DNA from: Ancylostoma caninum
Taxonomy: Eukaryota; Nematoda; Chromadorea; Rhabditida; Ancylostomatidae
Direction of reading: 5' to 3'
DNA length: 64,000 nucleotides
Assembly: GCA_037903475.1 (NCBI GenBank)
Contig: JBAJFG010000344.1
Coordinates: 744,001-808,000 of the forward strand
In this document: piece by piece, positions 24,604 to 36,600 of the stretch
Layout: every line of letters begins with the position of its first letter
Numbering within the stretch: position 1 is the first letter of the stretch
The notes under the pieces: generated by a model
Seen by the model: the letters and a program-made list of their open reading frames with translations, nothing else
Told to the model about the DNA's origin: nothing
Databases searched by the model: none
Program-made: the position numbers and the translations under genes

Positions 24604-27600
24604 TCACGCAATTTTCATCATCGGTGCGAAGATAAAGGCAAGGTCTACTTTGCTATACGCATTCATGTCCAGATACCGTGCAACTATCGCTGATAGATTG
24701 TTGTAAAGCGCCACTGTCGACGCGAAACCAGGTTTCGTTTGGATACTGCCTATAAATTACAAGTAGACGACCGAATACTCACTCAAACTCGATACCCAAA
24801 AACCAATTAACACTTACGCTGTTGTTCCTGTTTCAGTTCTTGCAACGCAGCATGCACATCAACAACTTGCTTCAGGAACATTTGTTGATCGAACAGATCC
24901 TTTGCAGAGTACTAAAAAACGCAAAATTTGAATTCAGGATAATAACAAAACGGCATCGCCGTACAAAATTTCGATAACTAAATGAGAACGAAGTAGCTAA
25001 AATTCAAAAAAAACAGTAATTTGTTCGATTGATGCGTGAGAACAAAGGATAGAGGACAAAACTCCCCAGAAAACAGTACATGTTCGCCAACATACCAAAT
25101 CTAAGGAACATTTGAAAGTCGATTACATTTTTGAGCTAGAAACTCTCAATTTTTCAGCGTGACGCATATCCCTTCGCATAATTAGGCCAACTCGTTAAGG
25201 TAAACATCACCACAACCTTGAACAGCATAACTGTCAATGAGGTTGGTAAGACCTCACCTCTTTCCTCAACACTCCTCCAGGGCATTTGGGACACTCAAGA
25301 CCTTCACGGCACCATTTCATCAAATGTGTCTTTGTTCGGAATTCACAAACCGCATCATCACACCTAAACCATGAAAAGTACAAAATCGGGCTGGAACTAT
25401 GCAAAGAAACGAATTTACGACAATTCATGCAAAACTTACTTGAAATACGACGACAGATGTCTGGCTACGAATTCTTTCAGGGAATCCTCAAATCGATTGC
25501 ATATGTATGCAGAATACGGGGACAGCTCTGCGCCACATTTGTCGCACGCTTCCAAGGACAGTTTAAAGGTAGACCCCTGAAGGAACTCAATGAAACAGAG
25601 AAACAGTGCAGTAAATAATTCGCTCCGGAAAGCGCACCTGCTCCTCCACTGCTTTCCTTATCTTAAGCTCATTTCCACATCCCGTCGAAGGACAAATGAA
25701 CGTGAGCGCCTCGCAGTGATCGTAGGTGATCGGTCCCTGCCACGCCCACTCATCTTCTGCAGCCGCGGCATCAGAAGCGTGTGCAGCAGCGGAGCGACGG
25801 TATGAGGTTGAATCCATGCCTGTTAGGTGAGTTTCCGTTGGAGAGAGCGGTCAATTTAAACGAAACAAATGCTACCAAGGCAGCAAATTACCAATATACT
25901 CACCAAAAGAATTGAAAAACGATAACAATGGTGTTTAATTTGCACTTACCAAGAGCCTCAGCGATCCTCACAGCATCCGTCTCCTCTATTGGAGCGCATA
26001 ACCTCGACACTACCGGATGAACTTGTTGTGCAAGGTAATAATGAAGATCTGAAAGAAACTCACTGGTAACTAGTAACCTAGAAGTAGCACAAGGGTTGTA
26101 GCTTCCTAGCTCACCAATTTTTAGCTCAGGATTAGATTCCAGCTCAGTTCGGTGATAAGCTCTTTGCATGGCGGAATTTGTGGTACCGTCCTGGAAAAGT
26201 TGAGCAGAAAATTATCTTCAGTTGCCATATATTACTCATTTTAACAGAACATCATGATTTCTCACCAAATCCATAGTGTTTCACAATTAATACTGAAATA
26301 AATCAGAAGGAGAAAAAACATCGCACTCACCTCGCAAATAATGTACTCCACAATATCACCATGTCTCAACGAGAACTTTCCCGTCTCATTTAACCTCATG
26401 GCAACAGCTGCATGTGGCTGAGACTTCAGGTCGTGATAATCCTTGGGATTTCTTGTGAGTTGCTGAACGATAATACATTTAATAACGTCAATGTACGAAG
26501 AAATATACAAATAAAGCTTGATACAAAGCCTACCTTGCTGATTTCAAACAGCGACGTATCCATGCCCTTGTCAAGCCTTGCCCTCAATTCCTGCAACGAT
26601 TCATGGATCTCCGCCACAAGTTCATCCCGTGAAAGTTTCGGATCGAGGATGAGGTCTACCACAGCGCTAAAGCCAGGAGTTTAACGCAGGGAAACGATGA
26701 GCACCTACAAGAACCCACTTTCCAGCCTCCTTCGCCAATTGTGACCAATCCCTCCTAACAATATCCAATCCCTTCAGCTCTTTCTTAGTATCCAGTTCAT
26801 TGTCAGGATTAACAGTAAGCGCAGCGTACTTCTTCTTTTTGAGCAGAAGCATGCGCTTGAACACGCCGTCGAGTTCAAGCTCCAGAAGACGATGGCACTG
26901 GTTCACTTGACGTTTGATCTATGACAAAAACGCAAGTATTTAACGATAGGTAGATAAGCGTTGAAACTTGTGCGGGAGTAGAATAAAGAGAATTATTAGA
27001 ACAGCCTCAACCTCGAATCCTAATTTCTTCGCCTGCTTCAAATCCGTGCTATTGGTGTTAATCATAATTGAGTCAGTATCTCCATATACCACCGAATAAC
27101 CAAGTTTTTCTACCAAATCTTTAGTGTGCATCAGAATCTGAAAGAAAAAGTCGTGGTTAACTAAACAGCGAACTCTTTATTGATTTTAAATCCTCCAAAG
27201 TAGAGCTGAAAATCTACAAACACACCTCTCGACCCTTCGACGTAATCAATGCCGCCAAGGGTTTAGCGTAAAATCTCGACTGCTGGAACCCTAAGCAACC
27301 ATACATGCTGTTAGCGGTCAGCTTCAAGGCCATTTGACGAATATCGTACTAAAACAAACTACATGACATGAGTACACACAGATAATCCAGAAACTTCTAA
27401 GAAAAGCTCGCAAACCTGCTTCTTCTTCGATTCCGGTGCTTCCTTCATCAACCTCTTCACTTGTCGTCGCCTCTCTACAAGTCCACGGATCTCACAGGGC
27501 AGGATTCCTTCGGCTAAGCTGGATGAGGGGATATCTGGCAGATCATCGCCGTCCTTAAAAGGTACCTTTACACCGTACCACCTCGTATGACACGAATTTG

Positions 27601-30600
27601 CAAAAGAAAATTTTTTTTTTGAGAATTGAGAGATTTGAATAGAGATGCGATGTGGTCTTAGAAAATCATTAGATGCCAAAGATGATGGGCTAGAGAAGGA
27701 TCAAAGATACATAGCAGTGGAAAAGAAACAATTCCAATTAATTTTTCATTAACAAAAACTTGCAAGTGCTCAAAATCTGGAGATATTTTCACAAGGTTTC
27801 ACTATTGAAGGACACCACGCTATTCATGGAACTTGATTACAAATATCGAAGCAGCATAAAGTAATCACATAGCCCACCTTTGTATGAGCCACAGTAGTGA
27901 AGCAAATATTGTACTCCTGGATAATGCTTGGATACAAGGAGTTGAAATCGAGCAGAAGTATAAGTGTGTCGTAGAGACCTGAAGAGTTCGAAGTTGCTTA
28001 GTCGAAGAGTAAACGCTCGGAAGAAAAAAAAAGCTTAGAAAGGAATTCTAGCACATCACATTGGCTCTAGACGAAAGCATGAGCTCAAGCAATGATTTTT
28101 ATTCATAAAAGAAATTCTGCCTCCGAATATTTCAAAAACCATACAAAATTCTGCCAACTACCAGCCCAACAGCTTGACACTACCCAGGACCAGCTCAGCT
28201 TTGAGCAATTCGAAGGTGAAAATTCAGTAACTTGCCTTTCTTCGGCTCCAGCACAAGTCCACCGGAATACTGCGCTTTATTCTTCGACTTTCCATCAGCT
28301 TCATTATCATCGGCATTCTCACCATCCTCATTTTTGACTTCTTTCTCGTGTTTTCCTTGAAAATCGCATTAGAATGAGCTTGTCGAAGAAGGCGGACTCG
28401 TATCAATCTATACCCTTTTTAAAACTAGGCTGGTACTTATTCGGTGCTACATAATTTGCCTTATTAAAGGCATGTAACAACAGGTATTCATTCCTCTCAG
28501 CTCGTCCTCCCATCAATGTTCGAGACTAAAATAACATCAATGTACAATTACCATCATCAAAAATTATGGCAAGAAGTAGGTAAGCAGTAACATCGCCATT
28601 TACCGTAACACCTCCAACAATGTTTGTAATCTGCACAGCCAGCGGAAGGGCATTAATTTGAGCTATCACCCGCAGGGAGAACCATGGATCCATCCAGCTC
28701 CATTGGATAAGGTTTAGTAGTTGCTGGGACGAGCTAAAGTACAGTATTTCTGGATAAAGTGACCTTATTCGCAAATCTAGACCGTGTCAGCATAGAAACT
28801 AACCTGAACTTCGCTCCAACTTCATTCGCATAGATATTCTCTCTATGTACTCCCAAGAGTTGAGCAACCAGCTCGCTAAGGTCGTAGCTACGAGACCTAA
28901 CCAGCTCCATGGCTGACAACCTGAACAATCCCTTTTCTGGCAAAATCCCGACAGTGTTTCTTAGGAAAAATTCCAGGATGAAAGCTCCACCCACCTCGAA
29001 TCTACTAGCATTCTTCCAGCTGTCAACTCCCACTGTCCAGCCTTGTTATGCGCCACCTTGCCCACATTTATCGTCCGCTTCAAGCGACTTGTCCTTGACC
29101 AATTTGCCACTTTCAGCTTATCCATGCGTGACACCAGCACCGAAATCGACGCAGATAAGTCATGCCCCTAAAATGCAAAACGATTGCATCGGCCGGGAAT
29201 CGAACCCGGGCCGCCCGCGTGGCAGGCGAGCATTCTACCACTGAACCACCGATGCTACACCGACAATTCCGTATTCGCCGCTAATCGAATCACTGCAACG
29301 CATCGATTTCTCTGCAAAGTGACTCACCACAATGATATCGGGTTCATACTTATGAACTTTCGCCAAGAAAAGCGATAGAAGAGCCTTTTCATTGCCAGCA
29401 GTGAGAACGATGTCTGACAAGCCACGCCTAGTCAGTTGATCCTTGATGTCGAATGGGAGGGTGCCGCCGTATGGCTTCGTGAACACTGGAAAAAAAGAAG
29501 TGCAATTCAACAAATAGATTTATCATAAAAATTAATATAATAATAAGTGTCATTAAGTGCGACGCTGAATAGCTTTTTATGACCAGAAACTCACTGCAAA
29601 GCCGATGAAGATCTTTCTGATCAGTACTCGGGTTACTCAGATTGCAAACAGGGTTATACAGCGTGGATATCATGCAGATCTGAAGAAATGGCAGGATTAT
29701 GCTAGATTAGACATGCCCACTGCTGGCAAGCTCCGCCATTGTGGCTAAGCTCCACCCTTGTGGCTAAGCTCCGCCTACACTGTTCTTTTTGGGTCATTTG
29801 TGGGCAATGTTAGCCACGTATAGAGCACAAACGATTGAAGCCACATCACTTACTCTTCCACCACGGCGAAAGAAAAAACACGTCACGTGTTGAAAGTGGG
29901 TTCTTTTATTAGCTGGCACTTCTTTTTCTAGTGCCAAAAACCCAAGGAAAATGAGATTTTCCTCAAAAATGATGAGAATGTGCTTGTAGAGGAACAAAAA
30001 ACGCTCTTGCATGACTATAAACATTTGGCTAATCACCACGAAAGGGATAGAATATAAACAAATTATTTAAAAAAGCCGGCCACAATGGATCACACTACAG
30101 TGAGACACTTTATCAACATGTAGCCTTTTTCCTTCAAGGCGGCCGCTATAACCCACGCGAAAGGTGACGCTATTCATCCGTGAGAAGTGATAAATACCAA
30201 AATCGAGATCCCTCAAGAGGTAGCGACGACTTTTTAACTCTCTCGCCTCATTTCAGTTCAACTCAACCCGCACTGAAACATACCTCATTCTCCTTCTTAT
30301 CATTGAGTGTCGTTAGAACATTTAGTACCAGCATTCGCACAGGAGGTGGAGCTTGAGTTATTGCCAAGTTATAGTTGAGGTTTCTCATACGTTCCATATC
30401 CACGGTGAACTCATAGTCGCAGTAAGACTGTTTCGCAGTTACTTCGGCTAAAAGAACAAAATTCTCCGCATTCTCTGGGTCAGTCAAAATATTCCAAATT
30501 CATTTAATTAGTAGCGCTTAACTTACTGTAGTTAGTCACATCAATCCAACCAGGACCCATCATCGCTTTCTCCACCAGTAGTCGCTCCATCGCCGTTGTT

Positions 30601-33600
30601 GTGGTATTGAAGACGGCTGAGAAAGTTTCTCCGGACAGATCAGTGGGCAGTTTTGGATGATTGCTCTGGAAAATAGTAACCTCATAAGAATGTAAACAAC
30701 ATAATACAATTCAGCTCAAAAATCAGACGAAGTTTAGAAGGTAACTGAGAAGCAGTTGCTCACCTCGTATTGAACTTCTATGACCTTAACTTCGTCAGAA
30801 GAATGCTCTCCAGAGATTGTTCCGTCATGCATAAAGCGCTTCTTCGCTTGCTAAAGACAGAACATGATAGTCGGGATTAAACTGGATTTCTTGCATTGAT
30901 AGATTCTACTATCCAAGACATAGGGGTCAATAAAGTAGTGGAGGGCCCATTCACCCACGAACGTCCAAGTAAGCTGAGAGTGACTCAAAAATGCTGCTTG
31001 GTGAGCGCATGGTACCATTATTTCCAATCCAGAAGGTCACCTTCTCATTTGATATTTTGAATTTTTTCAAAGATGAGACGTTTGGGGGTCTAGATCGGGC
31101 CTGTCCTTTACTTTCCAGGCTCTAACAAAGGCGAGAAAACGAAACGGTGGCCAAATATAATGTTATACGACTTGGTTACGACTCAGAAGACACCAAACAA
31201 GAAACATACCCTGCACTTGAACGAAGCCGTTCCGCAGTGCCGCTTCATCATCACTTTCACTTCCTCAAACACATCTGCATCCTTCACTTGTTCATTGGTG
31301 CTCGTTCCTCGCACAAATTTCTAAACTACATCTTTATTTACTAGCCTTTAAACTGCTGCAAAAACAACCGTGACAATTATAACTTCATATATCTAAATGT
31401 TCGAGCAGCTAAGACAACCCTCCGTATCGAGCGTAGGATCGAAAGATCTACTCGACTGCATTTATTATCGCTTCGCGTTGATTTTGCGCGAAAATCAGAG
31501 GAGACATGCCAGCCGGCAATGACCCTAGGGTAAAATTCGCGCATTGAGGAATAAAGAAGCTTAATCTGATGCAAACAATGTATCCTTCCATTTTTATGTA
31601 CTACGCCATGTACTACTTACCGTATCTCTTGGCAAGAAGAACACCTGACGGAATATATTCTTTACGGTAACACAACAACTGGCCCACTTGTTTCCGCTCA
31701 CGTTCACACGACCGAACAGGTATACCGTTCCTTAAGAAAATCATATGAAGAGGCCTCACAGCTGGAAGAAACCGTGAAATAAAGTAAGAGATGTATGAGA
31801 TGATGAGATGAAAAGAGGGATCCTGGTAGTTAACAACAGAATGTAAACTTTAGGGGTAATCGCGTTTAATACGGGTAAACTCAATGATGAATGCCAACGC
31901 AGAAATTCCACGAATGACCTCCCAAATGTACAATTCTACCAGAAATCAGATGAACCAACCACTATGCTTCACTGGATCCTCAAAAGCATCCAACCAATAC
32001 ATCCTTATCATCTGTTGGCCATCTTCTTTCACGTAAAAAGCCTCTGAACCAGCGACGACTTCCACAGCAGGCTCATCTGTCCTAAACGTACATCGTAGCA
32101 TTACCAGAACCTTTCCAAACATAAAATAGTTGAAACAGAGCCGCTTACGTTTCCTGGCTATCATCCCAATCAGCAGCAGAAAGCATCACTTGTGGAGTTG
32201 GCTTTGGCACTGGCTTAGTGTCATCTACTATGCTGGTCTGTTCTACTTCCATCTCTTCCACCTAAACAGCCCATAAAAACTTAAAACTACGGGAATCTCC
32301 AGTAAATACGGGATGACGACATCCTGAGGCTCAATAACTCACCTCTTTCTTGACCTCACCCTTGACTTCAACATTCGGTGCAGATTTAACGACTTTCTTC
32401 GGGCTCTTTGCGGCCTTCGAAGAAAGGGGAGCGGCAGGTGGAGGTGGTTCATAGTAATCATCAAAATCTGGTGCTCCATAATCATCGTCGTCATCCTGAA
32501 ACACTGTAGATCAGCAATTCAAGCTAGGAAATTCCACCAAATGGTATGGAAGGGAGAGGAAATGGGGAAAATCAAAGAAGGAATGCTGAAAATCTGTTTT
32601 TAACGTCTCTGATAATATACCAGTGATTTTCGGCCGAGTTTTAAGGGAAAATTTAAGGGAAGAAACTACACACGAATACAAGTGGAAATAACGATTTAGA
32701 CCTAGAAAATAAGTGAAAGTTACCGAGATTTTACGAGGACATCATCCCATTTATTTTAAATTCATCCAAATTTTTAGCAAGGCTCAGCAATCGCTTCGAA
32801 CACGAATGATTTGCGCAAAATCCTGGCGAAATTAACCCAAAACACCAAGATTAAAGGTACTACCCCTCCCAAGCGAGCATTTCCCATTGAAAACACTATC
32901 CAGCATGGTGTTCGGCAGAAAACCAAGAGGAACACAGCAGTGTGAAGACAAACTGATGCACTATACAGATCGATAGGACGTTTACGCAGAAAAAAGTCTC
33001 ATAAAACAGGGCGATCGAGGTGGGGCATAATCGAACAGAACAGGCGAGTACAGCCCTATTCACAGCCCAAAATACAGTCCAAAAAAGAGAATAAATTCAG
33101 TCAAACATTCAGTATTACTTTACTGGGACCCTTGTCGAGCAGATTCATTTTTTTAAAATAATATTAGAAAATCCTCCCTACTTACACTTCCCAGTTTCCG
33201 GCGAAAAACTCTCTCACGTCTCATAACTTCGTGCAATCATGGGTATGCCCTCAAGCAGAGAACGAACAATCGATAACGACGGTAATTTCAAAGCCCATGT
33301 AACTAAGCAACCGTGATAAATATGTATTCTTAAGCATGCTGGCAACATAATATGTACATCCTCCAGAACATTCAAAACTTGCATAGAACGCCTTCCTGCA
33401 CTTTCCAAACTTTCTCTCACTGCTATGGCACAACCTTCGCAAACAATGAAAAAATTTGGTGAGAGAACAGTGGAAGCCGGTTCAAGCATTTCCCACCACT
33501 TGCACTTCGGCCTTGACGGAATTTTGCGGAACGGCTTGAGCATGACGTATCGGCGGCACACTTCTTGCGGTTGGTGTTGCCAATTTCATCACTTTCACTT

Positions 33601-36600
33601 TTCGTGGAGCGATTGTTGGTGATGCTAAAACAGGTTCCTCGGGTATTTACCCGAAATTCAAACCAGAATCAACAAACTACTGTTACTACCTAAGAATAGT
33701 AGCAAAAACACCTGAAATAAGTGCCTCGACTCCCTCAACTCCAAGGAAACCCCTACTCACCTTCTCTTTTGAACGGATTCCTAGTTGAGCTGCTCGTTTG
33801 AGCCGGTGAAGGCTGTGAGGCAAAGTCCATTTCGAGCGCCTCATCGTTAATTCCTGCCAGCATGTCCTTCAGATCTTCATCGTCATCCAGCTTCACTTCA
33901 GTCTTCAAACAAACACATTTTTTTTCGAAATTTAATTTCATTTCCGTTTCAGGATCTCTCTACTGCCTTTCACATTCACAGTGAAAATGCATAGATCCCA
34001 CACCCACAGATTATTATGAAAGCACTCACGTCGTCCTTTACTTTGCCTCGAACATGAGCTGCCGGCGCAAAATAGCTGTCTAGCCCTTTTTTCTGCGTCG
34101 GATCTGCAATTAAGTCGATCCAAAGGTCTTAGAGGCGCTGCGCTGTTTCCTCCTTTCGGAAATTGCCTACCTTTCTTATCCTTCCTCTTCTTTTTGCTCT
34201 TCCTATCCACCATATCGTCTTCTTCATCTTCTTCATCATCAAATATATCAGCTCCATGGTCCACATAACCGCTGCCATCTGCAAAGTGCATTCAGTAGGA
34301 CTGATAGCTGTTGTTCGAAAAAAAGATTGTAACCGAACAATGGAGTAAAAGAGATCTGAACAATTTCTAAAGTTTGTTTCCAAACTTGATCGCACACTTT
34401 TTCGTGCTATCCTCAACAGATGGAATCTCCTCATGATCTATAAATCTTCCAGGGAATCTATCATTATAGAGGGTGAGCGTCGTCTGAGGTGATAAATTAG
34501 CGGACTTGAGGGCACAAAGCGCCGTGCACTAGAATCGCTGTGTTGCTCTGCCATAACAGCCAATCGTGGCGGTTGTTGGTGTTTCTTCACCGTATATGAC
34601 GGTTCTACGAAAAAAAACGTCGCTACGATTAGCTATTAGAGCAGCGCAAGATATAGTGTGTTTCACCGGGGAACGCAGGATATTAGGGAAAGAGAAAACG
34701 CGAGAAATAGTGCCGTATTCGAAGAGACACGCGAGAAATGCAGACGATAGGCACAAATACTCAACCATGGTCGTTTTTGAAACGGACTATAGCAACACCA
34801 GCTGGCGGCGCGGTCGCACTGCTCTACGCCCCCATTTCCGCAAATTCGTGAGCTCCACCGACGCTCACTGTATGTGAGATGTGTCCGAATATTAGTTTAG
34901 GCCTTAGATCTGACAGACGGAAACTTATCGAATCCTTCTATGGTCCCTTCGAACCACATTGTTTTTCAAATTGTAATGAAAGTCAAGTGCACATGACCGG
35001 AACTCATTAAAAATCAATTTTTCGAAATGGTGACAACCGATGGGAGGGATTCTGTGCATGAAATGTCCATTACTCTGTGTCAGCTTTATAGGCTTCACGT
35101 TTTTATACAAAAGGTGATATCCATATATACAAATTCTCCTTTCTTTCCTGACGTTCTGCTTGATCCTGCACGACATCCGGACGAGAATATTTTGAATAGT
35201 CCGAAATAATAAGGTTCCACTAATGCAGAGCTATTGTGACGAGTAGCAAATCCTTCATAAAAAATATCTCCGCGGACACATCCCGCACTCCTCTCACTCT
35301 CTAAGCAGATACAGATAGCCACCCCCGCCCTATGTTCTACTGACATGTCCGGCTGCGGCCACGAGTCACTGGCGACGCCCAAAAGAGAATGTGAATGAAA
35401 CGAGGGGCTTCATGGTGGTAATTAATTGGCCATCATTTGAAAACGCGTTTAAACTACATGTAAGCATGACTCCAGCTGCCACGTAGAACATTTCGCTCAA
35501 GCAAACACTCCCATAACAAGAAAGGGGAAGTCAAATTGATTTTTCGCCTCAATATCATCGTCGACTTCTTCTCTTCTGAATATCTGTGATTCAGATTCTC
35601 ACAGTGACTTGTATCTGTTATAGGTTTGTTATCTTTGTGAGAGGTAATGCATATATTTATCCGAGTTCGATTTAACCGAACATTCGGATGTTGGAAAAAT
35701 GGAGAGCATTGTACCTCTGGAGGAAGATTGGGTAGAAATAAAGGCTACCCCTGTTCGAATTCCTGGGGTAAATTTTATCATTCTTCCAGAATTTAGGTAG
35801 GGACCTTCATGGTAACGACTTCATTACCATGAGTATGATGCTTGACTGATCCACTTCCGTGTCCTTCCGCAGAGGTCATTGACACTGTCTCAGCTCTACC
35901 AACAACAGTATAGTTTGTCTAGTAGTTTTTCAGCGCCTGCATGGACAACATTCGGTACATTAGCATTCTGTGGAGCAAGCAACGTTTCGATTCTGTAAAA
36001 TTATTCATATTGTATGAATAGCTCCTGCTATGACAGAAATATCCTCCGCGACACAATTTACATGTGCAAATTTATGCTGTTGCATAAATCGCCATCACAG
36101 CTCCGTCGTTCTCTAGTCTGTTACGTCTGTTCGCGACCGAACGAAGTCACAGGTTTTTGCACTTCGCTGCGGTTTCTAATACTGGCTGTTTGCCAGTTTT
36201 CACCAGACCGCCAACTTTTTGGTGTTTCCCACCTCCACTTAGCTGTGATCAACCAGTCTGCACCTGCAACGGACTCCTGTTTTAGCTTCTCGTAGCGCAA
36301 GCATCTCCAGTTTTCGATGGAGGTGATAGCGTTTTGCTATTCTTCTACCAGTTCTCGTCGTTCTATGTAAAAAGCGAAATAACAGTTCAATTTCCTCTTT
36401 ATCTAGCACGCTAATACTAGCGCTTCTAAAATGTTTCAATAATAAACCACGACTTATAAACTACAGGTCAAGATAAAAAGACCAGGATTAAGATAAACAA
36501 AAACTCAGCATCTGGACACCTCAGTGACGGTCAGTTGTTATTACACCGCTTGTGGATAGCTGCAATGAATTTTGTTACCCCACGTTGATACGCACTAACT

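Noticed and set aside
28921..28994. Reading through pola-1 intron 17 as exon
   Set aside because: Read-through changes frame relative to the preceding exon. Splicing at AG|GTGGGT and TTCAG|GTTGTC gives [15 protein letters not shown], which aligns without gaps to the conserved Pol alpha segment.
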